Positions 33,483 to 41,379 of a stretch of 64,000 bases of DNA are shown piece by piece; the stretch's first letter is position 1; each line of letters begins with the position of its first letter. The stretch lies in contig NZ_JACSKC010000001.1 in NCBI RefSeq assembly GCF_018617395.1, positions 1,674,001 through 1,738,000 of the forward strand, given 5' to 3'. The notes below the pieces were generated by a model. It made no database searches. It was not told where the DNA came from and worked only from the letters and a program-made list of their open reading frames with translations. This DNA is from Exiguobacterium sp. s48. GTDB taxonomy: Bacteria > Bacillota > Bacilli > Exiguobacteriales > Exiguobacteriaceae. The translations under genes and the position numbers were made by a program.

Positions 33483-34202
33483 ATGATGAAACGCGTTCTT
33501 TTACTCATGTCTATTTTTTTGTTGATTGGTACTTTGTCACAGGCTGCAATCCCGGAGCCGAAAGCGTATAACGATCCGAGTCTCATCTATTTGACGCTCG
33601 ATGATGGACCGAACTGGAAAACGGGAAAGCTACTCGATGTCTTAAAGAAACATCAAGTGAAGGCAACCTTCTTCATTCTCGGGAAGAACATCGAAGGAAA
33701 TGAGCATCTGCTTCATCGCATGATTGTGGAAGGTCATTTGATTGCCTTACACGGGATGCGACACGACCGGGATGAATTTTATGAAACACCGTTGACGGCC
33801 GTGCGTCAGATGCAGGAAGTACAAGCACTCATCTATAAAGTGACAGGCATTCATACGAACATGGCCCGCACCATTTACGGGAGTGATGCCGGCATGACAC
33901 CTGCACACTGGCAGGCGATGACCGATGCCGGTTTTGAAGTTTGGGACTGGAATGTCGGCAGTCTTGACCATGTGTATAAGAAAGACAATGCCCGCGTCGA
34001 GCAACGCGTGTTCGACCGCCTCGAGGCGAATCGCGCCGCACAGGTTGCCTCGATCATCCTTGCGCACGATCACTCGATGACGCCGAAAGCACTCGATACA
34101 ATCATTCGTTATGCGAAAGAACGAGACTATGAATTCCGTACATTAGAGGGTGTCGAACCGGTTCACAACTTTTCCGATGTGTGGGAACCTTATACGAACT
34201 AA
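33483..34202 (+). CDS. Secreted polysaccharide deacetylase (NodB domain)
   Basis: 239 residues: signal peptide (cleavage near SQAAIP, about residue 22) and a NodB domain with TLDDGP (motif 1), HGMRHD (metal histidines), RTIYGSD (motif 3), WDWNVGSLD (motif 4) and ILAHDH (motif 5). Closest in pattern to Bacillus peptidoglycan or chitin-type deacetylases. All metal ligands appear present. Two consecutive ATG codons; GAGGGAG is 11 bases from the first. Followed by a bidirectional terminator. Confidence 0.9.
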   Translation: MMKRVLLLMSIFLLIGTLSQAAIPEPKAYNDPSLIYLTLDDGPNWKTGKLLDVLKKHQVKATFFILGKNIEGNEHLLHRMIVEGHLIALHGMRHDRDEFYETPLTAVRQMQEVQALIYKVTGIHTNMARTIYGSDAGMTPAHWQAMTDAGFEVWDWNVGSLDHVYKKDNARVEQRVFDRLEANRAAQVASIILAHDHSMTPKALDTIIRYAKERDYEFRTLEGVEPVHNFSDVWEPYTN

Positions 34203-34229
34203 TCGCTCAGTTTCTCGTTACATTTGTGC

Positions 34230-34263
34230 AAAAAAACGCATCGGAAATATCCGATGCGTTTTT
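34230..34263. terminator. Bidirectional terminator between deacetylase and diguanylate cyclase genes
   Basis: Perfect 10-bp stem (34236-34245 with 34250-34259), 4-base loop, A-run left and T-run right. Confidence 0.92.
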
Positions 34264-34274
34264 ACGTGAATGCT

Positions 34275-35351
34275 TCATTGGACGTATTCCACACCTCCAT
34301 GGATGTGGGTACGATTTCTGCCTTGATTCTTCGCATGGTACAAACAGTCATCTGCCAGATGAACCATTTCATGAAGCTGCGTACTTTTTCCATTGGCGAT
34401 GCCGATTGAGACCGATATATGAATGACTTGCTGATCCAGTAATTTGAATGCATGTTTTGAAATACAATTCCGGATTCGTTCCGCCACTCCAATCACCTCG
34501 GATTGCGACAGCATCGGAATCAAAATACCGAACTCCTCTCCACCGATTCGCGCTTTAATGTCATGGTCCCTCGTTTCGCGATGCAAGAGTTCCGAGAACT
34601 GCTTCAAAATCTCATCACCGTTTGCGTGACCATATTGATCATTGATCTGTTTGAAGTGATCGATATCTAAAATCAACACGTTGCATATGTCGTAACGTTC
34701 TCTGATTTTCTTCATTTGCATTTCCCATGCTCTACGATTCGCAAGCCCCGTCAAATGATCCGTTTCAGCCGATATTTTATACTCTTTCACACGGTGGTTG
34801 ATGAGATATAAATCAATATTCAGGACAGTAATCAGCAACCCAACTGGAAAACTAATCATGACGACTAGTAAAGCAGCAGATGCAGCATTTTCACTGAATG
34901 TTCCACTCGTATATATTGAAAGTCCGACAATGGAACACGTGAACAGATTCAAAGTGAGACTGAATCGAAATAATTGCTTCTCTAGTGAAACCATTTTGTA
35001 TGAGATGAGTATTCCGATCACAATCAAGACGAGACAGATGCATGCCATAATGGACTGAAAATCAATGCCGTAACTAAATCGATAAGCTGCAATAATCGTC
35101 GCTGCAATAATCAAAGGAGACACTAATCGATAGAAACCAAGTAAAATGAGCACGAGAAAACGAAAGTCGATTTTGATTACCTCTTCAACTACCACACCTT
35201 GTGTGATCAAAAAAATTCCTAGACACCCTGATAGCAATCCAATCAGCATATTTTTAACGCCTTCGTGCTTTGTATCATAATTCATGATTTTAGAAATGAA
35301 GTAAATCCCGGTAAAAGAAATACAAGAGTTAGCGATTAGACTAATGAACAT
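34275..35351 (-). CDS. Membrane diguanylate cyclase (5TM-type sensor plus GGDEF)
   Basis: 358 residues. The N-terminal 190 residues hold about six hydrophobic helices similar to 5TMR_LYT-type sensors; the C-terminal GGDEF domain begins at DHLTGLANRRAWE. The active site is intact (GGEEF) and the feedback I-site RxxD is present five residues upstream (RDHDIKARIGGEEF). Makes c-di-GMP in response to an unknown envelope or ligand signal. Ribosome site AGGGGA, 7 bases from ATG. More AT-rich than its neighbours. Confidence 0.93.
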   Translation of the reverse strand: MFISLIANSCISFTGIYFISKIMNYDTKHEGVKNMLIGLLSGCLGIFLITQGVVVEEVIKIDFRFLVLILLGFYRLVSPLIIAATIIAAYRFSYGIDFQSIMACICLVLIVIGILISYKMVSLEKQLFRFSLTLNLFTCSIVGLSIYTSGTFSENAASAALLVVMISFPVGLLITVLNIDLYLINHRVKEYKISAETDHLTGLANRRAWEMQMKKIRERYDICNVLILDIDHFKQINDQYGHANGDEILKQFSELLHRETRDHDIKARIGGEEFGILIPMLSQSEVIGVAERIRNCISKHAFKLLDQQVIHISVSIGIANGKSTQLHEMVHLADDCLYHAKNQGRNRTHIHGGVEYVQ

Positions 35352-35460
35352 ACGTTGATCCCCTCGGTATCCGTCATGTCAGTACTATTCTCTTCTTAAT
35401 ATCCAATTAGCATCATTTACTAACATTTTAAGGTTTTTATTATTTATTTGAAAGAATATT

Positions 35461-35477
35461 TTTACTTTAGAAGTAAA
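35461..35477. repeat. Inverted repeat in the AT-rich spacer upstream of the diguanylate cyclase
   Basis: TTTACTT-TAG-AAGTAAA, perfect 7-base arms, 110 bases upstream of the cyclase start. Possible operator; the region is so AT-rich that chance is a real alternative. Confidence 0.35.
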
Positions 35478-35502
35478 TCGATTCTTCATTTTTATTCGTC
35501 AT

Positions 35503-35536
35503 AAAAAAATCGAATCCTTATTTGGACTCGATTTTT
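35503..35536 (-). terminator. Terminator overlapping the end of the RibD-like reductase gene
   Basis: 12-bp stem with one wobble (35506-35517 with 35524-35535), 6-base loop containing the stop codon of the gene, T-run on the minus strand. Confidence 0.85.
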
Positions 35537-36054
35537 GAACTCTCATATGTCGCCATGATGAACTGACCGGATGCGCGTTGACTTGTCAGTCGAAGCTTCG
35601 TTTCTTTCGTGCCTTCTGGGAAAAGTGGGATTCCCTCACCCAACACGACCGGTGCAATCGCAATCTCATACCGGTCAATCAAGTCATGCTCCATCGCTGC
35701 TTTGATGACTTCTCCCCCGCCGATGAGCCAGATGTCTTGATCGACTTCTCCTTTCAACCGATGAATCAGTTCTTCGATTGATTCATCCGTGAACGTGACA
35801 TGCTCGGCTGCACGGTCAGGCTGACGCGTCATAATATAGTTCGGCATGTTTGGATATGGATACTCCTCTGACAATTGAAGGACTTCCTCATATGTCTTCC
35901 GTCCCATGATGACAGCACCAACGGTATTGAAAAATTCAGCGTATCCATTGTCCCCGTCCCCCTCTACGGCGAACAACCAATCGAGTTGGTCGTTCGACCG
36001 GGCAATCTTCCCATCTAAACTCATCGCAATATACAACACTACATTCGGCATCAT
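35518..36054 (-). CDS. Dihydrofolate-reductase-like / RibD C-terminal-domain protein
   Basis: About 178 residues of the YwjB/YyaP group: VVLYIAMSLDGKIARSND at the N-terminus, VIMGRKTYEEVL near 55-66 for NADPH, DIWLIGGGEVIKAAM near 112-126. An NADPH-dependent reductase of unknown substrate. The open frame continues upstream to 36147, but AAGGAGG lies 5 bases from the ATG at 36054 (8 from the next ATG at 36051). Divergent from the WYL regulator at 36109 with only 54 bases between, so the regulator may control it. Confidence 0.88.
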   Translation of the reverse strand: MMPNVVLYIAMSLDGKIARSNDQLDWLFAVEGDGDNGYAEFFNTVGAVIMGRKTYEEVLQLSEEYPYPNMPNYIMTRQPDRAAEHVTFTDESIEELIHRLKGEVDQDIWLIGGGEVIKAAMEHDLIDRYEIAIAPVVLGEGIPLFPEGTKETKLRLTSQRASGQFIMATYESSKIESK

Positions 36055-36108
36055 ATTTTCCTCCTTGATTCGTGATACATTCAACTTAACGAACAAACAC
36101 GACAAAAG

Positions 36109-37017
36109 ATGACGGGAATGATGACTTTGAAAAAACGACACTTGCAACTGATTCGGCTACTCAATCGCGGACGACGTTTCACGGCGGAAGAACTGGCCCA
36201 AGAGACAGGCGCCTCCATTCGGACGATTCAACGGGATATGCTATCGCTCGAAGAACTCGGTTATCCGATTTGGAGTGTGCCCGGGATTGGTGGTGGATAT
36301 GAGGTGCTACCGAATCGCTTGTTGCCACCACTCCACCTTCGCGAGCAAGAAGCCGTCGCCCTTTATCTTACGCTCAAATGGATGGAACACATCCCGGACG
36401 TTCCGTTCGGTGATATACGAAATACCCTGTCCGACTGGTACGTGAACGAGTTACCTCAGGACTTAGAAACGAAGATTCATCACTTAGAACGAAATATCCT
36501 GTGGCTCGGGAACAAACAGATTCCAAAGGCTCCGTTCACAAAGGACATCTATCAGGCGGTCGAGCGCAAGAACAAGATCGAGATGACGTATCAAACGACG
36601 AAAGGATCACGTACATTCATCGTTGAACCGGTCGGCATGGCACTTCTTGACTTGAAGTGGTACGTCTTCGGGCTCTCCGATCTCGGATTCCGGCAATATC
36701 GGATTGATCGAGTGGAAGCGGTCAAGTTGCTCGAAGAATCGTTTGAGTCAGAGGATTTGGTGACCTTGCTTCAGACAAGTGATGAACGAGGCGGTATGAC
36801 CGTTCAACTCGAGCTGACGTCACTCGGTCGTCGTTTACTTGAAGATGTATTACCCGATATTGAAGAGAAGAATGAATGGGACGTACCCGAAGAAGAGCTT
36901 CCGTTTTTGTCGAGACAGCTGTTGAAGGCAGGGGCTGAAGTGGAGGTCAAATCGCCAAGTACGTTGCGGGAGATGATGAAGGAGCATGCGGAACGCTTGA
37001 TGAATTTGTACGCTTAA
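36109..37017 (+). CDS. YafY-type HTH-WYL transcriptional regulator
   Basis: 302 residues: DeoR-like winged helix at the N-terminus (FTAEELAQETGASIRTIQRDM, about 26-46) and a WYL domain (KIEMTYQTTKGSRTFIVEPVGM, then LKWYVFGLSDLGFRQYRIDRV near 182-202). WYL regulators sense small molecules or nucleic acids. The start is uncertain because no strong ribosome site precedes the ATG at 36109; the ATG at 36121 has a weak GGGA. Its target is probably the divergent reductase. Confidence 0.9.
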   Translation: MTGMMTLKKRHLQLIRLLNRGRRFTAEELAQETGASIRTIQRDMLSLEELGYPIWSVPGIGGGYEVLPNRLLPPLHLREQEAVALYLTLKWMEHIPDVPFGDIRNTLSDWYVNELPQDLETKIHHLERNILWLGNKQIPKAPFTKDIYQAVERKNKIEMTYQTTKGSRTFIVEPVGMALLDLKWYVFGLSDLGFRQYRIDRVEAVKLLEESFESEDLVTLLQTSDERGGMTVQLELTSLGRRLLEDVLPDIEEKNEWDVPEEELPFLSRQLLKAGAEVEVKSPSTLREMMKEHAERLMNLYA

Positions 37018-37019
37018 CA

Positions 37020-37055
37020 AATACCCAGTGAACGATTGAATTCACTGGGTATTTT
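37020..37055. terminator. Bidirectional terminator between WYL and Lrp regulators
   Basis: Perfect 13-bp stem (37020-37032 with 37041-37053), short loop; the right arm overlaps the stop codon of the Lrp gene. Confidence 0.9.
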
Positions 37056-37458
37056 GATGAATGACAAGTGATAGTTTATAGTTCACGTATTTGCTGAGTC
37101 CATCTAAAAATGCATTCAGTTCGTGATTCGTTGGGAAACGACACTCGAGTAGATAGCATCCATCCCCACTCACCTTGTAGTTATGTCGTACGTATTGCCG
37201 ATGCTCTTTAAGAAAAAGAAGGTAGGGATCGTGAAATGTGCTCGTCGTGTAAATCGTAATCATCGCATGAATTGGCAAACCGATTTGATCCTCATTGATT
37301 CGAATCGTGTATCCTTCGATAATTCCAAGGTCTTCTAACTTCTTCACCCGTGTGGCTGTTGCTTGCCCCGTCAAGTGAACGTGTTCTCCTAGTTCCTTCA
37401 TTGTCATACGACTGTTTTGTTGCAAGGCTTCAATGATACGTCGATCTGTTGCGTCCAT
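37042..37458 (-). CDS. Lrp/AsnC-family transcriptional regulator
   Basis: 138 residues: N-terminal helix-turn-helix (MTMKELGEHVHLTGQATATRVKKL) and RAM-type effector domain (YVRHNYKVSGDGCYLLECRF). Usually octameric, sensing amino acids. The frame opens at 37482, but AAAGGAG is 7 bases from the ATG at 37458. Divergent from the metallo-hydrolase gene 118 bases away, which it might regulate. Confidence 0.9.
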   Translation of the reverse strand: MDATDRRIIEALQQNSRMTMKELGEHVHLTGQATATRVKKLEDLGIIEGYTIRINEDQIGLPIHAMITIYTTSTFHDPYLLFLKEHRQYVRHNYKVSGDGCYLLECRFPTNHELNAFLDGLSKYVNYKLSLVIHQNTQ

Positions 37459-37576
37459 ACGTTCACTCCTTTCATCATTCAAGTAAATCGACCAAAAGAC
37501 TTGAACGAAGTGATGTCTTACAAACAGGGTAGGCTCTACACTACATATATACTACATGGAAAAAGGAGAATCATCT

Positions 37577-38338
37577 ATGAACATTCAATTGATCCGAAAC
37601 GCGACACTACGACTCGAGTATGCTGGGAAAACGTTTCTCATCGATCCATTTCTTGCGAAGAAAGGCACGTATCCACCTTTCCCAAACTCGGCTCGTCAAG
37701 ATGAGCAAAATCCACTCGTCGAATTACCGATTTCGATTGATGACCTTCTATACGGAATAGATGCCGTCATCTTGACTCACCTTCATCTCGATCACTATGA
37801 CGAAGTCGCAAAAGAAGCACTTTCAAAAGAGCTTCCGATTTTCGTTCAAAACGAGGCAGACCAGAACACGATTCAACAAGATGGATTTAAAGACGTGCGC
37901 GTGCTGGCTGAATCGATCGAATTCGAAGATGTTCATCTCTCCAAAACGGTCGGTGAGCATGGTCGAGGCGACATCTTATCGTTGACTGGTGAAGTGTGCG
38001 GTGTCGTCTTTACACATGAAACAGAAAAAACGTTATACGTCGCAGGAGATACAGTTTGGTATGAAGGTGTCGCTGACACCATTCAATCACATCGTCCAGA
38101 GGTGATCGTCGTTAATGCTGGAGACAATCAATTCTTAGAAGGTGGCTCGCTCGTCATGAATGAAGTGGACGTACGTCATGTAGCAGAAGCTGCCCCGGAA
38201 GCTAGCATCATCGCCGTCCATATGGAGGCAGTGAACCACTGGAACTTGTCACGGACTGACTTACGAGCTTATGCAGACGAGCATGAATTTGCCAATCCAC
38301 TAATTGTTCCTGAAGACGGTGAATCAATCAGTCTATAA
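37577..38338 (+). CDS. MBL-fold metallo-hydrolase (UlaG-like)
   Basis: 253 residues of the metallo-beta-lactamase fold: zinc motif THLHLDHYD near 66-74, GDTVWYEG near 156, and a C-terminal IIAVHMEAVNHW. Resembles the UlaG/YycJ-like hydrolases; substrate unknown. The start ATG at 37577 with AAGGAG 8 bases upstream; the in-frame ATG at 37556 lies before that ribosome site. Confidence 0.87.
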   Translation: MNIQLIRNATLRLEYAGKTFLIDPFLAKKGTYPPFPNSARQDEQNPLVELPISIDDLLYGIDAVILTHLHLDHYDEVAKEALSKELPIFVQNEADQNTIQQDGFKDVRVLAESIEFEDVHLSKTVGEHGRGDILSLTGEVCGVVFTHETEKTLYVAGDTVWYEGVADTIQSHRPEVIVVNAGDNQFLEGGSLVMNEVDVRHVAEAAPEASIIAVHMEAVNHWNLSRTDLRAYADEHEFANPLIVPEDGESISL

Positions 38339-38340
38339 CA

Positions 38341-38374
38341 AAAATCTCCTGAAACTCGTGTTTCAGGAGATTTT
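38341..38374. terminator. Bidirectional terminator
   Basis: Perfect 15-bp inverted repeat (38341-38355 with 38360-38374) flanked by A and T runs, between the MBL gene and the YdcZ pair. Confidence 0.93.
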
Positions 38375-38375
38375 C

Positions 38376-38858
38376 TTATGATGCGATCGATTTGGAAGTA
38401 GACCTTTCTTTCGCTTGTTTTATGTTCCCTACATACAATAATCGCAATGCGACAATCATCAAAATCAACGCAATTAACCGTTTCGTGTCGAATGGAATCA
38501 CAGCACCTTCGAACCAGCCAAAATGGTCAATGACCATTCCCATCGAAAGTTGACCGATGATCGCGGCTAGATTCGCTGCAATGACACCGATTTTAGGTAC
38601 TGCTAAAATCGTCAAAAATAAATAACCCACTCCGAGCCACACGGCACTAAGTTGCCACACAGGAGCGTCTAAAATGCTTAAAATTTTCCCGCTGCCAAAG
38701 AACAATACGAGTAAGAACAACATCATAGCTCCCGTAATGAATGTTAAGAATGCACTTTCTAATGTACCGGCTTTACGGCTAAACGCGCCATTCACCGAAG
38801 ATTGAGCACTGAGGAGTGCGCCTCCAATCACAGTGACGAGCAATAATAAGATAGACAT
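38376..38858 (-). CDS. DMT-family membrane protein YdcZ (DUF606), second of a pair
   Basis: 160 residues, five hydrophobic helices. Family repeats seen: GALLSAQSSVNGAFSRKAGTLESAF at the N-terminus and ANLAAIIGQLSMGMVIDHFG near 106-125. YdcZ proteins are five-helix half transporters of the drug/metabolite superfamily and often occur as pairs that form heterodimers. Follows its paralogue by 16 bases. GGGAGG ribosome site. Confidence 0.88.
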   Translation of the reverse strand: MSILLLLVTVIGGALLSAQSSVNGAFSRKAGTLESAFLTFITGAMMLFLLVLFFGSGKILSILDAPVWQLSAVWLGVGYLFLTILAVPKIGVIAANLAAIIGQLSMGMVIDHFGWFEGAVIPFDTKRLIALILMIVALRLLYVGNIKQAKERSTSKSIAS

Positions 38859-38874
38859 GTTTACAACCTCCCGA

Positions 38875-39303
38875 TTAATAGATTAAGAATAACGATACGA
38901 TCATCAGTGCGACCGCCATAATTTTTTCTTTTCGTACTGTGACTTTCGGACTTCCAAGCCAACCGTTGTGTTCGATTACCATCGACATGATCAATTGACC
39001 GACGACGACACTACTCATTGCCATACCGACTCCAATCAACGGGATTCCGACGACAAGAATCGTGAGATAAATCAATCCAAGTAGTCCTCCTGTCAACTGC
39101 CACTTCGGTGCTTCTTTCGTGTAAGACAATTTGCCTTTGCCGAAGAATAATAGCGCCACACCTAAAATAATCGTACCGACGGCAAAGTTATATAAACTAC
39201 TTTCGAGTTTTCCAATCGTTTCTCCTAAACTCGCATACATTGCTCCCTCAAGACTGAGCGCCACACCCGCTAAAAAAGCGAGGACGTAAAAAATTGATTT
39301 CAT
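38875..39303 (-). CDS. DMT-family membrane protein YdcZ (DUF606), first of a pair
   Basis: 142 residues, five helices, with the same pattern as the downstream gene: GVALSLEGAMYASLGETIGKLES and SSVVVGQLIMSMVIEHNGWLG. The ATG at 39303 with GGAGG 8 bases upstream is preferred over the frame opening at 39324. A palindrome resembling the ArsR-gene operator lies about 40 bases upstream, so expression is probably controlled by that regulator. Confidence 0.88.
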   Translation of the reverse strand: MKSIFYVLAFLAGVALSLEGAMYASLGETIGKLESSLYNFAVGTIILGVALLFFGKGKLSYTKEAPKWQLTGGLLGLIYLTILVVGIPLIGVGMAMSSVVVGQLIMSMVIEHNGWLGSPKVTVRKEKIMAVALMIVSLFLIY

Positions 39304-39341
39304 ACTCTTTTCCTCCATTTCCATACGCTGCTTATATCTAT

Positions 39342-39361
39342 ATTTCGAGAAAAATCGAAAT
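39342..39361. promoter_or_regulatory. Palindrome upstream of the YdcZ pair, candidate ArsR operator
   Basis: ATTTCGA, 6 bases, TCGAAAT: perfect 7-base arms. Shares half-site and spacing with 39709-39727 upstream of the arsR-type gene. Confidence 0.6.
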
Positions 39362-39379
39362 TAAAAGCGTGGAAAAGAG

Positions 39380-39697
39380 TCAAAGCTCTTCTCCGATATA
39401 CCGAGACAGTTCTTGGAGCACTTCTTCATTTCTTCGATAGTACGTCCACTGCCCGTGTCGCTCAGACTCTAACAATCCAACGCTTTGCATCATTTTTAAA
39501 TAATGTGAGACCGTCGATGGAGATAACGTAGTCTTTTCCTGGATATCCCCAACACATACGCCTCCTTTCTCGCTCATATTTTTCGTAAGATGCGCTGTCG
39601 GTTTGTCGAAGTGACGCATCGGCTCTTTTAACCAATGCAACATTTCGAGTCTCGTCTCATTTCCCAACACTTTAAAAAGTTCCACAGCATTTTTCAT
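39380..39697 (-). CDS. ArsR-family winged-helix repressor
   Basis: 105 residues: FKVLGNETRLEMLHWLKEP at the N-terminus, recognition helix TTLSPSTVSHYLKMM near 56-70, wing ERHGQWTYYR. An insertion between helices 2 and 3 (RHFDKPTAHLTKNMSEKGG) with a single cysteine (VCVGD) does not look like the CxC metal site of ArsR/SmtB, so the inducer may not be a metal. It is immediately upstream of the YdcZ pair and likely represses both itself and the pair. Confidence 0.88.
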   Translation of the reverse strand: MKNAVELFKVLGNETRLEMLHWLKEPMRHFDKPTAHLTKNMSEKGGVCVGDIQEKTTLSPSTVSHYLKMMQSVGLLESERHGQWTYYRRNEEVLQELSRYIGEEL

Positions 39698-39708
39698 ACG
39701 CTCATGTT

Positions 39709-39727
39709 ATTCGATAATTCTCGAAAT
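39709..39727. promoter_or_regulatory. Palindrome upstream of the arsR-type gene, candidate autoregulatory operator
   Basis: ATTCGA, 6 bases, TCGAAAT; the TTCGA/TCGAA half-sites match the palindrome at 39342-39361 with identical spacing. Confidence 0.55.
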
Positions 39728-39819
39728 GTCAAAAAAACTTCCTCGAATGATTTTTTTATTCATAACGGAACATTCATATACCTAAATTCGTATAAAGGAC
39801 TAATTTAAAAAAAGGCGGT

Positions 39820-40770
39820 ATGCCCATGCATTATGAGAATATACAGTTCATCCACTTATTCAAAGATGGTCAATTCGATGACATTTATCATCAAATGACC
39901 GATTCGTGCAAATCTCATTATTCCATGGACACGTTTCATCACGAAGCGTCTTCTTTTCATCATGGAATCCGTCGCTATCGTCTAATCAATGAGATGGTCT
40001 TGAATGGGAATCGATATGTATTATGGTCGGATTTCCGAAAAGAAAAGTTATTGAGCGTTCAATTTAATCGCGTGAATCAGATTGAATCCATTCAGATGAC
40101 GGTCACATCCTCTTCAAAAGAGACCAATCCTTTCACGAAAAACAAATACCACCTTCCATTCAAAGAGCAGTGGTTCGTTGTCTCAGAAGGAACGAACGTC
40201 GGAATGTATTTTCATGAACCGATTCGAAAGAAACGTGATGGCTATGACTTTTTAAAAACAAAAGATCAGCAACCTTACAATCGTAGAAAAGTCGGAATCG
40301 ATGGCTCGTATGCGTTTGGAGAACAAGTCCTGTCCCCACTCGATGGTACAGTTCATCAGGTCGTCGATGGGCTACCAGATGAACCAAATACTGATCATCC
40401 ACTTGGCAATCACGTCATCATTCAACATAAACATGATGAATACACGCTTCTCGCTCACTTAGAGAGCGGTTCGATCGCCGTCAAAGTTGGAGACCAAGTG
40501 AAAACCAAAAAGTTGATTGCCCGCTGCGGACACTCTGGAAACACAGTAGAGCCACGCTTGCATATGCGTGTCATGAATCACCCGGACGTGGACAACGCGA
40601 CCGCTCTCCCGATTCGATGGAAAGGACGAAAGCGACCAGTGCGTGGAAAAGTAGTCACTTTCCGCGAAGAGGACAGTTGGTCAAATGGACTCGCTGGCCT
40701 CGATTTCTTAGAATTGATTTTTTATATTATTCAGGCCATTCCGCGATTATTCTTTCACTTTTTCAGATGA
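39820..40770 (+). CDS. M23/LytM-like protein with incomplete metal site
   Basis: 316 residues. The N-terminal 100 residues look like a DUF3887-type domain (FKDGQFDDIYHQMTDSCK); the C-terminal half has the M23 fold (VLSPLDGTVHQVVDG, NHVIIQHKHDEYTLLAHL, VKVGDQVKTKKLIARCGHSG). The usual HxGxD ligand segment reads RKVGIDG, without the first histidine, and HLHFE reads RLHMRV, without the first histidine of HxH. No signal peptide is seen, but a hydrophobic C-terminal tail exists. Possibly a non-catalytic binding protein. Start 39820 or the ATG at 39826. Confidence 0.8.
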   Translation: MPMHYENIQFIHLFKDGQFDDIYHQMTDSCKSHYSMDTFHHEASSFHHGIRRYRLINEMVLNGNRYVLWSDFRKEKLLSVQFNRVNQIESIQMTVTSSSKETNPFTKNKYHLPFKEQWFVVSEGTNVGMYFHEPIRKKRDGYDFLKTKDQQPYNRRKVGIDGSYAFGEQVLSPLDGTVHQVVDGLPDEPNTDHPLGNHVIIQHKHDEYTLLAHLESGSIAVKVGDQVKTKKLIARCGHSGNTVEPRLHMRVMNHPDVDNATALPIRWKGRKRPVRGKVVTFREEDSWSNGLAGLDFLELIFYIIQAIPRLFFHFFR

Positions 40771-40774
40771 GAAA

Positions 40775-40796
40775 ACCCCTCAGAAATCTGAGGGGT
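40775..40796. terminator. Terminator between the M23-like gene and cdd
   Basis: Perfect 10-bp stem (40775-40784 with 40787-40796) with a tight loop; TTTT on the minus-strand side, little on the plus side. Confidence 0.85.
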
Positions 40797-40802
40797 CTGC
40801 GA

Positions 40803-41201
40803 TTACATATCCAAATCGGTGAACGCGAGCGGGACGAGCTCCCCAAGCGTCACTTCTTTCACATCGGCATTGCCGTTTGTGAGCAGTACTTTGAAGTCAG
40901 GACCACCAAACTCGACCATGACCTGACGGCAGATGCTACATGGTGGCAAGAAGTCTTCCGTGTCACCAGACACGGCAACCGCTTCGAAGTCCCCCTTTTT
41001 GTATCCTTGGGCGACCGCTGTGAAAATGGCTGTGCGCTCTGCACAGTTCGTTGCTCCGAACGAGACGTTCTCGACGTTGACGCCGTCGATGACCGTACCA
41101 TCCTTCATGAGAAGTGCCGCCCCGACGCGGAACTTCGAATATGGTGAATACGCATTGTCCTTCAATTGGCGTGCGCGCTCGACTAATTGTTGTTGGTTCA
41201 T
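40803..41201 (-). CDS. cdd: Cytidine deaminase
   Basis: Converts cytidine and deoxycytidine to uridine forms in pyrimidine salvage. 132 residues, homotetrameric class: AYSPYSKFRVGAALLMKDG near 17-35, the catalytic NCAERTAIF near 53-61 (zinc cysteine and proton-shuttling glutamate), and PCSICRQVM near 87-95 with the other two zinc cysteines. Own promoter and cre upstream. Confidence 0.97.
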   Translation of the reverse strand: MNQQQLVERARQLKDNAYSPYSKFRVGAALLMKDGTVIDGVNVENVSFGATNCAERTAIFTAVAQGYKKGDFEAVAVSGDTEDFLPPCSICRQVMVEFGGPDFKVLLTNGNADVKEVTLGELVPLAFTDLDM

Positions 41202-41274
41202 CTTAAGTCATTCCTCTCGAATATCGAATGAACTGATGCCAGTCCCCATGCCTCTCATTTTGGGCAGGATTTTT

Positions 41275-41303
41275 AGCATACACCCAGCCCAAATAGAAGT
41301 CAA
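41275..41303 (-). promoter_or_regulatory. Promoter of cdd
   Basis: -35 TTGACT (41298-41303), 17-base spacer, -10 TATGCT (41275-41280), minus strand. Confidence 0.7.
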
Positions 41304-41312
41304 TGACTTTTT

Positions 41313-41326
41313 TACAAACGCTTTCA
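41313..41326. promoter_or_regulatory. cre-like site upstream of cdd
   Basis: TGAAAGCGTTTGTA on the minus strand, matching the cre core with a mismatch in the last half-site, 10 bases upstream of the -35. Catabolite control of nucleoside salvage is known in Bacillus; here it is inference. Confidence 0.4.
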
Positions 41327-41334
41327 TGAATAAA

Positions 41335-41363
41335 CAAAAAAGAAGGAGCGCTCACCCCTTCTT
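41335..41363 (-). terminator. Terminator of the siderophore uptake operon
   Basis: AAGAAGG/CCTTCTT stem (41340-41346 with 41357-41363) followed by a T-run on the minus strand, 17 bases after the ATPase stop. Confidence 0.85.
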
Positions 41364-41379
41364 AACTGTCTATACGCAG

